A stretch of 64,000 bases of DNA from Marinihelvus sp942491555 (GTDB taxonomy: Bacteria > Pseudomonadota > Gammaproteobacteria > Xanthomonadales > SZUA-36), in contig CALOBN010000002.1 of NCBI GenBank assembly GCA_942491555.1, positions 495,204-559,203 of the forward strand. Direction: 5' to 3'. This document shows, in pieces, positions 40,809 through 49,100 of the stretch (positions within the stretch are counted from its first letter, which is position 1; each line of letters starts with the position of its first letter). The translations under genes and the position numbers were made by a program. Under the pieces are notes generated by a model. The model had not been told where the DNA came from. It saw nothing but the letters and a program-made list of their open reading frames with translations, and ran no database searches.

Positions 40809-43800
40809 ATGCTTTCCACGGACAATACAGCTATGAGTCGACCCGCTTCCGAAATCAACGCAACCTCCGGCCAGGGCGCTGGCGAAAGTACCAAAGAGCG
40901 TCCCGCGCTGACCACGCCGCTGCGTTTTGTCACAGCCGCCAGTTTGTTTGATGGCCACGATGCGGCCATCAACATCATGCGCCGCCTGATCCAGGCCCAG
41001 GGCTGCGAGGTGATTCACCTGGGGCATAACCGCTCGGTGCTGGACATCGTGCGCGCAGCCATCCAGGAAGATGCGGACGCCATTGCGCTCAGCTCCTACC
41101 AGGGCGGGCACAACGAGTATTTCCGCTTCATGGTGGACCAACTCAGGGAAAACGGCGCGGAGCACATCAAGGTGTTCGGCGGTGGCGGCGGCACCATCAC
41201 CCTGGACGAGATCAAGGAACTGGAAGCCTACGGGGTAGAGCGTATCTATCACCCCGATGACGGCATGAACCTGGGGCTGGTGGAAATGATCGAGGACGTG
41301 GTCGCGCGCGCGGAAAGCGGTCGCAAGCCGCCGGGCGACCCGGGTGACCTCAGGCCGGACAATTCCAATGATGTGGCGGCCATACTCACGGCGCTGGAAG
41401 CAGAGCTGTTTGGCGAGGCCGAGCTGAAGATGAAACGCCTTGAGTGGGCCGGTGCGGATAAGCAGGCCCCGGTCATTGGTATTACCGGCACGGGTGGTGC
41501 GGGCAAAAGTTCGGTAACCGACGAAATACTCAACCGCTTCCTGACCAGCTTCCCGGACAAGAACATTGCCGTGCTGGCAGTTGACCCGACGCGCCGGCGC
41601 ACCGGTGGTGCCCTGCTCGGTGACCGTATCCGCATGAACTCGCTGCGCTCGGAGCATGTTTATATGCGCTCCATGGCCACGCGCCGTCAGAACCTGGCCA
41701 CCAACGCCATGCTGAAGGACGCGATCAACTTCCTGCGCCAGGCCGGCTTTGACCTGGTGATCGTAGAGACCGCCGGTATCGGACAAAGCGATTCGGAAAT
41801 TGTCGATCTGGTGGATTTCCCCATGTACGTGATGACCAGCGAGTTCGGCGCCCAGAGCCAGCTGGAGAAAATCGACATGCTCGATTTCGCCGAATTGGTC
41901 GTGCTCAACAAATATGACAAACGCGGCGCCGAAGACGCGCTGCGCGATGTGCGCAAGCAGTGGAAACGCAACCATCTGAAATTTGACCTGAGCGACGACG
42001 ACACCCCGGTCTACCCGACCATCGCCAGCCAGTTCAACGACCCCGGTGTGAGCTGGATGTTTGACAACCTGATGCGCCTGCTGCGCGAGAAATGCGACCT
42101 GCCTAGCGATGAGTGGACGCCAAATATTGACGTCAGCCTGAAAGAGCCCAAAGCCACCATTCTTATCCCCGGCAGCCGCACCCGCTACCTGGCCGAGATC
42201 TCCGAACAGGGCAGGGCCATCAACGCCGACATCCAGCACCAGGCCCAGGCCGCCAGCCTTGCGCAGCATTACTACGAGACATTGAAGGACCTGATGAACT
42301 CGGACGCCGCCGCGAAGCAGGGGTCAGACCCCTTTTCGCCAGGCGGCCGCGATCAGGGGTCAGACCCCTTTTCGCCAGGCGAGATCGCGCCGCAACTGCA
42401 AGACCTACCAGGCGAAAAGGGCTCTGACCCCACCTACGTCCTCCTCAGAGACCGCTACAACACCCAACTAGCCGAACTCAGCAAAGACGCCCTCGACCTC
42501 CTGAAATCCTGGCCCAAACGCAAAAAGGGCCTGCGCACGCCACAATTTGAATACGAAGTCCGCGGCAAGAAAATAACCGGCAACAACTTCCGCGAGTCCC
42601 TCAGCCACAACCAGATCCCCAAAATCGGCATGCCCCGCGACACCGACTGGGGCGAACTGTTGTCGTTCTTAATGCGCGAAAACCTGCCCGGCCACTACCC
42701 CTACACCGCCGGCGTATTCCCCTACCGCCGCGCCGGTGAAGACCCAACCCGCATGTTCGCCGGCGAAGGCACGCCCGAACGCACCAATCGCCGCTTTCAC
42801 TACGTCAGCGAGGGCCAGCCGGCTGCGCGCCTGAGCACCGCCTTCGACTCGGTCACGCTCTACGGCGAAGACCCGGCCCGGCGCCCGGACATCTACGGCA
42901 AGGTCGGCAATTCCGGTGTCAGCATCGCCACCCTGGACGATATGAAAAAGCTCTACTCGGGCTTCGACCTCTGCTCACCCACCACCTCGGTGAGCATGAC
43001 CATCAATGGCCCCGCGCCCATGATCCTGGCGTTCTTCATGAACGCCGCCATCGACCAGCAGATCGAGCAGTACCTGAAGGCCGAAGGGAAGTGGGAGGAA
43101 GCGCAGGCGAAGATGGACAAGTTCTTCGAAGGCAAACAGCGCCCGCGTTACCACGGCGAGCTGCCCGAAGGAAACGACGGCCTCGGCCTCGGCCTGCTCG
43201 GCATCACCGGCGACAAGCTGGTGGATGCAGAGACCTACGAGCGCATCAAGGTCGATACGCTCAGTAAGGTCCGCGGCACCGTACAGGCAGACATCCTGAA
43301 AGAAGACCAGGCCCAGAACACCTGCATCTTCAGCACCGAATTCGCCATGCGCATGATGGGCGATATCCAGCAGTATTTTGTCGACCACAAGGTGCGCAAT
43401 TTCTACTCGGTGAGTATCTCCGGGTACCACATCGCCGAGGCCGGAGCGAACCCGATCAGCCAGCTGGCCTTCACGCTTAGCAACGGTTTCACGATTGTTG
43501 AGTACTACCTGGCCCGCGGCATGAACATCGACGAGTTCGCCCCCAACCTGAGCTTCTTCTTCAGCAACGGCATGGACCCGGAATACACCGTCATCGGCCG
43601 CGTCGCCCGCAGAATATGGGCAAGGGCCATGCGCGAGCGCTACGGCGCCAACAAGCGCAGCCAGATGTTGAAATACCACATCCAGACCTCAGGGCGCAGC
43701 CTGCACGCGCAGGAAATCCAGTTCAACGATATCCGCACCACGCTGCAGGCGCTCTACGCCCTGTTCGACAACTGCAACTCCCTGCACACCAACGCCTTTG

Positions 43801-44375
43801 ATGAAGCCATCACCACGCCCACGGAGGAGTCAGTGCGCCGGGCCGTGGCCATCCAGATGATCATCAGCAAGGAGCTGGGCCTGAACTTCTGCGAAAACCC
43901 CTGGCAGGGCAGCTTCATCGTCGACGAACTCACCGACCTGGTCGAAGAAGCCGTCTACAAGGAGTTCGAAAGCATCTCCGAGCGCGGCGGCGTACTCGGC
44001 GCCATGGACACCATGTACCAGCGCGGCAAGATCCAGGAAGAGAGCATGTACTACGAGCACAAGAAGCACGATGGCTCGTTGCCGATTATCGGGGTGAATA
44101 CGTTCCTGGCGGGCAAAGAAAGCCACGTGGAAGGCGGCGAGATTGAGCTGATGCGCAGCACCGAGGAAGAGAAGGTGCAGCAGGTGGAGAACGTGGAGAT
44201 TTACCGCTCAGTGCATGAAGGTGATGCGGAGTCGTTGCTGAGCCAGCTGCAGGAAACTGCCCGGAAGCGGGAGAATACGTTTGAGGCGCTGATGGAGGCG
44301 GGGAAGGTTTGTAGCCTCGGTAGCATGTCGCACGCGCTTTATGAGGTTGGGGGGGAGTACCGAAGAAACATGTAG
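40809..44375 (+). CDS. icmF: Fused isobutyryl-CoA mutase (IcmF)
   Basis: Coenzyme-B12 enzyme interconverting isobutyryl-CoA and n-butyryl-CoA. Domains in order: N-terminal B12-binding (about 38-165) with SLFDGHDAAINIMRR; MeaB-like GTPase chaperone (about 220-480) with P-loop GTGGAGKSS, VETAGIG and NKYD; linker; mutase barrel (about 580-1188) with RRFHYVSEGQPAARLS and SPTTSVSMTINGPAP. The usual length is near 1090; here 1188. Residues about 503-541 in the linker come from palindromic repeat DNA inserted in frame (42318-42431). The start is uncertain: ATG 40809 or 40833, neither with a good ribosome site. Links valine breakdown to central metabolism. Confidence 0.95.
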   Translation: MLSTDNTAMSRPASEINATSGQGAGESTKERPALTTPLRFVTAASLFDGHDAAINIMRRLIQAQGCEVIHLGHNRSVLDIVRAAIQEDADAIALSSYQGGHNEYFRFMVDQLRENGAEHIKVFGGGGGTITLDEIKELEAYGVERIYHPDDGMNLGLVEMIEDVVARAESGRKPPGDPGDLRPDNSNDVAAILTALEAELFGEAELKMKRLEWAGADKQAPVIGITGTGGAGKSSVTDEILNRFLTSFPDKNIAVLAVDPTRRRTGGALLGDRIRMNSLRSEHVYMRSMATRRQNLATNAMLKDAINFLRQAGFDLVIVETAGIGQSDSEIVDLVDFPMYVMTSEFGAQSQLEKIDMLDFAELVVLNKYDKRGAEDALRDVRKQWKRNHLKFDLSDDDTPVYPTIASQFNDPGVSWMFDNLMRLLREKCDLPSDEWTPNIDVSLKEPKATILIPGSRTRYLAEISEQGRAINADIQHQAQAASLAQHYYETLKDLMNSDAAAKQGSDPFSPGGRDQGSDPFSPGEIAPQLQDLPGEKGSDPTYVLLRDRYNTQLAELSKDALDLLKSWPKRKKGLRTPQFEYEVRGKKITGNNFRESLSHNQIPKIGMPRDTDWGELLSFLMRENLPGHYPYTAGVFPYRRAGEDPTRMFAGEGTPERTNRRFHYVSEGQPAARLSTAFDSVTLYGEDPARRPDIYGKVGNSGVSIATLDDMKKLYSGFDLCSPTTSVSMTINGPAPMILAFFMNAAIDQQIEQYLKAEGKWEEAQAKMDKFFEGKQRPRYHGELPEGNDGLGLGLLGITGDKLVDAETYERIKVDTLSKVRGTVQADILKEDQAQNTCIFSTEFAMRMMGDIQQYFVDHKVRNFYSVSISGYHIAEAGANPISQLAFTLSNGFTIVEYYLARGMNIDEFAPNLSFFFSNGMDPEYTVIGRVARRIWARAMRERYGANKRSQMLKYHIQTSGRSLHAQEIQFNDIRTTLQALYALFDNCNSLHTNAFDEAITTPTEESVRRAVAIQMIISKELGLNFCENPWQGSFIVDELTDLVEEAVYKEFESISERGGVLGAMDTMYQRGKIQEESMYYEHKKHDGSLPIIGVNTFLAGKESHVEGGEIELMRSTEEEKVQQVENVEIYRSVHEGDAESLLSQLQETARKRENTFEALMEAGKVCSLGSMSHALYEVGGEYRRNM
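42318..42431. repeat. Palindromic repeat insertion inside icmF
   Basis: Two direct 28-base copies (42318-42345 and 42354-42381) each contain GGGGTCAGACCCCTTTTCGC, whose core GGGGTCAGACCCC is itself nearly palindromic. A third, inverted and slightly degenerate copy is at 42408-42431 (GGCGAAAAGGGCTCTGACCCC). Total about 114 bases, a multiple of three, encoding GSDPFSPGG-like repeats. The core resembles the GGGGTCGGATCC repeats next to the RAYT remnants at 47.5-59.5 kb. Confidence 0.85.
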
Positions 44376-44389
44376 CCGGGCGTTCGTTG

Positions 44390-44408
44390 CGCTCTGAGGA
44401 GCGTTTTT
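44390..44408 (+). terminator. Short hairpin after icmF, possible terminator
   Basis: CGCTC / GAGCG with a 4-base loop followed by T5, 15 bases after the icmF stop. The stem is short, so this is tentative. Confidence 0.4.
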
Positions 44409-44544
44409 GAACCGAGGTCACTGGGAGAAGATTCGTACATGAAATACAAAAGTTGAACCCACGTGCTTGTCACAGTTAGACTGCGCGCTTTGCGAGCGCT
44501 TGAGCACCAATTAGCCGGTAAGCCGGTCCTAGGAGAGTGATTTC

Positions 44545-45120
44545 ATGAAAAAATTAAGCCTATTGGCAGTGCTGTTACTGGTCTTGACGTGCACGGCTGC
44601 ATCGGCCGCGGTCATTGTGGAGATTCGTCAGGACGGAGCCAACGTGACTGCAACCGCCACCGGTTCGCTGAATGTGAGTTCGCCCATCAGCAGCGGCACA
44701 GCTACGGTTTTGCCGATCATTTTCTATAACAACGCAAACGACTTCAGCTACGTGGTAGGGATTGGCGGCGGAAGTTCTGCGACGGCATTCACTTTTCCTT
44801 TCGCAACCACCACACCGCTCAACACGGTTGCGATCGACCAACTGTCCGACAGCAATACCGGCGGTCCGGTGGGCGTGGGCAGCGGAGGCGTGCTGTATAC
44901 CCCGGTTGGCTATGTTTCCGATGACCCAATCAACTCTTCGTCTACCTGGAACAACACCACGCTGCAGGCGCTGGGTCTAAGCCCCGGCAGCTATCTCTTT
45001 GACTATACAACCGACAGCATCACCTTCAACGTGGTCGGCTACTCGGTGGGTGGCAATGTGTCCGGTCTGAGTGGTTCTGTGACCTTACAAAACAATAATA
45101 CAGGACGACCTCACGGTTAA
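44545..45120 (+). CDS. Exported protein of unknown function
   Basis: 191 residues. Signal peptide MKKLSLLAVLLLVLTCTAASA, good AGGAGAG ribosome site. The mature part is Ser/Thr/Gly/Asn-rich and beta-rich, as in secreted PEP-CTERM-type proteins, but no sorting tail (VPxxS..., hydrophobic helix, Arg) is present at the C-terminus, which ends NNNTGRPHG. A lost 3' end or frameshift near 45100 is possible. No family recognised. Confidence 0.65.
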   Translation: MKKLSLLAVLLLVLTCTAASAAVIVEIRQDGANVTATATGSLNVSSPISSGTATVLPIIFYNNANDFSYVVGIGGGSSATAFTFPFATTTPLNTVAIDQLSDSNTGGPVGVGSGGVLYTPVGYVSDDPINSSSTWNNTTLQALGLSPGSYLFDYTTDSITFNVVGYSVGGNVSGLSGSVTLQNNNTGRPHG

Positions 45121-45184
45121 CGGTTTCTCACTTCCGGATGGCACCATGAGCACGGACCGGGGTGAACCCGATTCCGATCATTGA

Positions 45185-45763
45185 TCTTCGACCGATAGCG
45201 GGGTCAGGCCAATCCGCAACTCGCCGACAGCCCCGGCTCAGGCCAGGGCGGAGAAAGCTTGCATAACTTCAACTGACGTAACGCCGAGCGATAACAAGCC
45301 TGCCTACCTGCTCGCGCTTGAGGCGGTCTTTGGAGGGCCCAGCCAGAAAGGCTTCGGGAGCGCTGTGTTTTTCATACCCGGACCACAAAGTGTCGCGCTT
45401 GAAGAAACTGCCCGGTCTTGTTACCAGCACTTTGTGGGGGAGAATTGGGAAAAGTGGGGAGAAGAGGCCTGGCTCGGGCCATGGCGGGAGACCTACCGGC
45501 GCGACCGCGCCACCAAGCACGACATCGTCGCTGAGCTTCGCGATATTCAAGACCCCGACAGCCGCCTGCAGGTGGGAACCCTCCTGGATACGATCACCGA
45601 TCCAGCGGAAGCTCATACCGCGCTCGCAGCTACCTATAACGATCCGGAAATGATTGATTTGCGGGTGTACAACCTGGGTGACGGCGATGCGATGGCGGGA
45701 GTGTTGATAGCGGGTTTGCGAAAGAACAGTGACGTGACCATCGTAGCCTTTTTATTGGATTGA
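45185..45763 (+). pseudogene. Reading frame without a normal start, probably 5'-truncated
   Basis: The frame is open from 45185 to the stop at 45763 and looks coding throughout (for example KPAYLLALEAVFGGPSQKGF, then WEKWGEEAWLGPWRETYRR and DRATKHDIVAELRDIQDP), but there is no ATG or TTG in it; the only GTG is at 45365, in the middle of the coherent sequence. I therefore read it as a gene that lost its N-terminus, or one starting from a non-standard codon near 45263. GGGGTCAGG at 45200, similar to local repeats, may mark the break. Function unknown. Confidence 0.5.
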
Positions 45764-45788
45764 GGGTCCGGGATTGACACCCGACCTG

Positions 45789-46157
45789 ATGAAGACAGCA
45801 ACGGTTTTCCAGATGGCCGCCTGGCTATCCGCGGCCTTATCTTTCCTGAATGGCGGAATCGTTCTTTTCGACGGCGTGATGCATTCGGAGCGGCTGCAAA
45901 CGCAGTATCAGATCGCCACCCTGATCGTGGGTGTGATCTTCGGTGGGCTCAGTTTCGTCATCTTCGGACTAGAGCGAAGTCTGACGAAAATTTATCGCTT
46001 TCAGGCTGGCCTGGAGAACTCGGGAAAACTAGTGATGCCGTGGCGGGTAGTGCATTTGGTGCTGGGCCTCACGATGTTCGTTGCCGCCGCGCTCATGGCA
46101 GGCGCCTTGATTGGAATTATCGAGAGAATAAGACAGGGTATTTCGATTTTCGGATGA
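45789..46157 (+). CDS. Small membrane protein, three hydrophobic segments
   Basis: 122 residues from ATG 45789. Hydrophobic segments at about 8-26, 41-61 and 88-112 (VVHLVLGLTMFVAAALMAGA), with charged RSLTKIYRFQAG between. No known motif. It follows the truncated frame by 25 bases. Function unknown. Confidence 0.6.
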   Translation: MKTATVFQMAAWLSAALSFLNGGIVLFDGVMHSERLQTQYQIATLIVGVIFGGLSFVIFGLERSLTKIYRFQAGLENSGKLVMPWRVVHLVLGLTMFVAAALMAGALIGIIERIRQGISIFG

Positions 46158-46246
46158 CCGCCAGCTACTCAGGTCCAACGCTATCGGCGCAACGGCAGAC
46201 GCATCTGTTGGGCCACTCGACAAGTAAACCTATAAGGAGAAAATCC

Positions 46247-46639
46247 ATGGCGAATTTCCAGCTCAAACCATCCCTCGTAATCGGTCTCGCCCTTGCGCTC
46301 GCTGGTTGCGGTGACACTTCCACGACGTCGGATGTCGACATGGGTCCGGCGCAATACGATGCCTCCGGAACCATGCCCTGTTCCGCGGGCGCACCAACAT
46401 TCGACCAGGCTTGTGGCTGGCGTGTATTGCGCAAGCCAGGTGATGGGGCCGAAATCTGGATCTCGAATATCGCGGTCAGAGACAAGCCCGCTTACCGTGT
46501 GCTCGAGTTTTCGGAGGGTGAGTTTACGGCTCGCGACGGGGCGCGGGTAGAAACCGCCAAGGATGCTGATATGTGGTCGTTAACCATCAACGGAGAAGAG
46601 TACTACCGCTTCGCGGACGCCCTTATCACCGGCGGTTAA
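46247..46639 (+). CDS. Small lipoprotein of unknown function
   Basis: 130 residues from ATG 46247, with AAGGAGA eight bases upstream. Lipoprotein signal with LALAGC (Cys at about 20). The mature part has CGWRVLRKPGDGAEIWISNIAV and ends LTINGEEYYRFADALITGG, a compact beta-rich domain. I do not recognise it. It is followed 10 bases later by the LprI-like gene, likely the same transcript. Confidence 0.65.
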   Translation: MANFQLKPSLVIGLALALAGCGDTSTTSDVDMGPAQYDASGTMPCSAGAPTFDQACGWRVLRKPGDGAEIWISNIAVRDKPAYRVLEFSEGEFTARDGARVETAKDADMWSLTINGEEYYRFADALITGG

Positions 46640-46649
46640 AGGGAAGACT

Positions 46650-47468
46650 GTGGCATTGAAGATCCGCATCATCTTTTGCGTAATGATCATGCTCCCATCT
46701 GCTCTTGCCGGCGCGACACCACCACCACCGGCTCAGCTGACCGCGGACTGCACATCGCCCACCTACGCGAGCGATGTGATGGTTTGTGAAGACGCCGGCC
46801 TCAGGGAACTCGATAAATCGCTGGCCCGGCGTATCGAGCAACTTACCCAAGCAACGGCCAACCCCAGCCGCGATGAAAGCGACCAGGAATGGTTCAGGCG
46901 CAGCCGCCTGTGCGCTTTCGAAGCTGAGCAGCGCGAATGCCTGGTGTCTGCTTACTGCATGAGGCTGGCGCATTTCGACCGCAGCGACTGGATCAACCAC
47001 GTGGAATGCAGCGAACCGCTTCCCGGTTACGTCGCCGCAGCGTCCATCAGCAAGTCGGGGTTTGTCAGCGATGAGGCCAGGGTGCGGAACCTACTTGGCC
47101 GGGAAATTGGCGTGTTTGGCTTTGTGGATCATCTGAATATATTTGGCGACGAACAGGCCAGGCTGATTCTGGGGGATTGGTGGGCGGGTTACGGTTCGGA
47201 CTCAGCAACCTGGCAGTTCAAACTCAAGGCGAACAAGAATGATGGCCCGGGGCAGTCATTTACCGTGCGGGTTCAAAACGACATGCTGCGTGACGATTTG
47301 CTCAGGCTGATCGCTCAGGACGCCGCGGCAGGAAGGCCAACGCCGGTGCACCTGACGGGAGTTATTTCAACGTTTGCCGCACCGTCCAACGCCAGAACTT
47401 TAGTCGGCCTTAGCATGGAGCTTGAGTCATCCTGGGATGTCCATCTGGGACCAAGGCCAGCGCCCTAA
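46650..47468 (+). CDS. Exported LprI/DUF1311-like protein with extra C-terminal domain
   Basis: 272 residues from GTG 46650. Signal peptide to about residue 22. Residues 32-105 match the DUF1311/LprI pattern: paired cysteines in DCTSPTYASDVMVCEDAGL, then LRELDKSLARRIEQL, WFRRSRLCAFEAEQRECLVSAY. LprI of Mycobacterium inhibits lysozyme. The C-terminal 140 residues (LLGREIGVFGFVDHLNIFG... PVHLTGVISTFAAP) look like an OB-fold-type domain and are not part of LprI. The combination is uncommon. Role in the envelope is inferred. Confidence 0.7.
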   Translation: MALKIRIIFCVMIMLPSALAGATPPPPAQLTADCTSPTYASDVMVCEDAGLRELDKSLARRIEQLTQATANPSRDESDQEWFRRSRLCAFEAEQRECLVSAYCMRLAHFDRSDWINHVECSEPLPGYVAAASISKSGFVSDEARVRNLLGREIGVFGFVDHLNIFGDEQARLILGDWWAGYGSDSATWQFKLKANKNDGPGQSFTVRVQNDMLRDDLLRLIAQDAAAGRPTPVHLTGVISTFAAPSNARTLVGLSMELESSWDVHLGPRPAP

Positions 47469-47489
47469 GTGGCTTAATAAGCATGGAAT

Positions 47490-47550
47490 AAAGGGTTCGG
47501 ATCCAATTAATTTGATTTTGGCGGTCTGCCGAATCTTTCCTGTCCGGATA
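47490..47550 (-). mobile_element. RAYT 3'-end remnant and flanking REP-like motif
   Basis: On the minus strand the codons give SGQERFGRPPKSN and stop, the C-terminus of a REP-associated tyrosine transposase, followed by TTGGATCCGAACCC. The same end occurs at 49042-49100, 55422-55450 and 59271-59330. It belongs with the N-terminal part at 47788-47967, from which it is separated by a purine-rich insertion. Confidence 0.7.
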
Positions 47551-47559
47551 TGGAGGGCG

Positions 47560-47787
47560 AAGCCGAAGTTAGCGGGAAGGCGGAGAGAAAGGTAACCCGA
47601 GGAGACCCAGACGAAGAAGAAATGAGGCGAAGGAGGGAGGGAAGAGAAACCACACGAAAATGAAAGGGAGGAGGCGGGACCCGGCTTCCGAAGAAGCCCA
47701 AGCCGCGAAAGCTGCCGCGCGCCAGCCCGCTGGAAAAAGGAAAGTGGAGGGGGATGTGGGGTGATGGGGGGGAGTGTGGGGGGGTGT
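47560..47787. other. Low-complexity, purine-biased tract inside the RAYT remnant
   Basis: On the plus strand almost 230 bases are strongly A/G-biased (GGAGGG, GAAGAAGAA, GGGAGGAGG), ending in G-rich runs (GGGGGG near 47766-47784). It interrupts the RAYT remnant between the KLG and SGQERFGRPP segments. It encodes nothing convincing. Such tracts can form triplexes or quadruplexes; this is inference. Confidence 0.55.
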
Positions 47788-47967
47788 GGGTCCCAGCTTG
47801 ATCTCCAATTGATGCTCAATTTGGGACTTGAGGGATTCTCTCCCCAGGGAAAGCCCTTGATAGGCGAGTCGATCCTCAATGAGGAAGAAGCAGTCCTGGC
47901 GGTTGTTACCGCGCTGGGTGATGTGTTGCGGGATGCCGACCAGGTTGAGCCGGCGTGGTCGGGGCAT
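47788..47967 (-). pseudogene. RAYT (Y1/IS200-like REP-associated transposase) remnant with internal deletion
   Basis: Starts with the RAYT N-terminus RRLNLVGIPQHITQRGNNRQ (residues 5-24), then DCFF, and after residue 33 jumps to the family's C-terminal part, GLSLGRESLKSQIEHQLEIK. The catalytic HxH and Tyr regions (about 100-150 residues) are gone, so it cannot be active. Its last codons are found beyond an insertion at 47490-47550. Confidence 0.75.
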
Positions 47968-48080
47968 GACATGACTCCAGGTTTAAAGCCATGATCATGC
48001 GGCGGTGTTTCGCGCAAAAATATCTTGATTTGCCTGATTATCTGACGGAAATTGGATCCGACCCCTTTAATTGGGAGCAG

Positions 48081-48158
48081 GGCGCACCGTTCGTCAATCC
48101 CGCCCTTCCGATACTCGGGCGATTGTCCAAGGGGCGATTTATAGATGCCTATCCGCAC
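48081..48158 (+). mobile_element. IS91-like transposase 3' end remnant (copy 1)
   Basis: Similar over about 75 bases to 58387-58466. It encodes AHRSSIPPFRYSGD, the divergent counterpart of ARHSSIPPFQFLGD at the end of the IS91-type transposase fragment near 58.4 kb. A REP-like TTGGATCCGACCCCTTT lies just before it at 48053-48069. It marks the left edge of the accessory block and lies directly upstream of the TonB-like gene. Confidence 0.55.
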
Positions 48159-48180
48159 AGTCCCTTGCTAACCTTGTGCC

Positions 48181-49044
48181 ATGGGTCATTCCGACTTGAG
48201 AAACCCGGGTGAAGCGACTCCGCAAATACCCCGTTGGCGTCGACCGGCGTTCGCGCTGGTCCTGTCCGGCGTGCTTCACCTCTTGATCCTGGGGCTCCCG
48301 GGTCCCCGGGAGCCGAGGGTCCCTTCCGAGTCGGCGCTGGAAGTGGAAATTGAGGTCCTTCCGGGGCCGGTCAGAGAGGTCGTGGAGGCGCCAGCCCCCG
48401 CCGAACCGGAGCGGCCGGTCCCGGAGCCGGATGTTCCGCGACCATCAGACCCGGTACCGGAGCCCGCAACTGAACACCTCGCCGGGCAGAGTGCAGAACC
48501 GACGACTTCAGTGGGTGACCGGGTTGCGCGTGAGTTGACGCCCGAGCCCCGGGTGCCGGAACCCGTTTTGTCTGATGGGGAGCCGGTATCCGAGGCACCG
48601 CCGGTCCTGGACGACCCCGCCCTGGTGACACGCCTGCTGGCGGCGCCCTTTGAGCGCGATACGCCACCGGGGCCCTTTGATCGTCCGGTGCCAAACGACC
48701 CGGCCCCGGTTGATTTCCGTTTTCCGGAGCGCGAGAGCATGATCTCCCTGCTGAGCCCGGCGCTACAAGACTTGCCCTTTGCCGATCCCGGGCTGAACGT
48801 CTTCATGTACTCGCCTGACTGGCAGGGCAATCTGCACCGAGGCTTCGATAAGATCACGCCGGTCTTCGGCTGGAATACCAACTCGGGCCTGATGATCCGT
48901 TGTCGCTTTATCCTGATCGCCGTGGGCTGCGGCTGGGGGCGGTCCCGCTATTCGCCGAGCTGGGACAAGGAACGGCAGGCGCGTGAAAAGGAGCGGAGGG
49001 AGCGTGACGCCAACAAGGGCCCGGACTCTAAAGGCGGTCTCTAA
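48181..49044 (+). CDS. Proline-rich, TonB-like membrane-anchored protein
   Basis: 287 residues. A short basic N-terminus is followed by one membrane helix with an internal His (FALVLSGVLHLLILGL, about 25-40), then about 120 residues very rich in Pro and Glu (PEPDVPRPSDPVPEP), as in TonB/TolA periplasmic spacers. The C-terminal part (residues 185-287) has no TonB C-terminal domain; it contains FMYSPDWQGNLHRGF, a GCGWGR motif and a charged Lys/Arg/Glu tail. Function unknown; the anchor plus spacer suggests it spans the periplasm. Confidence 0.6.
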   Translation: MGHSDLRNPGEATPQIPRWRRPAFALVLSGVLHLLILGLPGPREPRVPSESALEVEIEVLPGPVREVVEAPAPAEPERPVPEPDVPRPSDPVPEPATEHLAGQSAEPTTSVGDRVARELTPEPRVPEPVLSDGEPVSEAPPVLDDPALVTRLLAAPFERDTPPGPFDRPVPNDPAPVDFRFPERESMISLLSPALQDLPFADPGLNVFMYSPDWQGNLHRGFDKITPVFGWNTNSGLMIRCRFILIAVGCGWGRSRYSPSWDKERQAREKERRERDANKGPDSKGGL

Positions 49045-49100
49045 AGGGGTCGGATCCAATTAATTTGACTTAGGCGGTCTGCCGACCTTTCCTGATCCCA
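49042..49100 (-). mobile_element. RAYT 3'-end remnant with REP-like motif
   Basis: TAAAGGGGTCGGATCCAATT followed by the complement of the RAYT C-terminal codons. Its last part is shared with the direct repeat starting at 49073. It overlaps the stop of the TonB-like gene, so that gene's end may come from the repeat. Confidence 0.65.

Noticed and set aside
40734..42269. 511-codon minus-strand frame opposite the icmF 5' part
   Set aside because: Antisense shadow of the B12 and GTPase domains of icmF; no independent start signal or motif.
42318..42431. Possible CRISPR-like repeat pair in icmF
   Set aside because: Only two direct units separated by 8 bases, plus an inverted unit; the palindromic core and coding context fit REP-type repeats and there are no cas genes.
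45269..45616. Minus-strand frame of 115 codons
   Set aside because: The plus-strand frame at this place has a more protein-like composition, and this frame has no motif or ribosome site.
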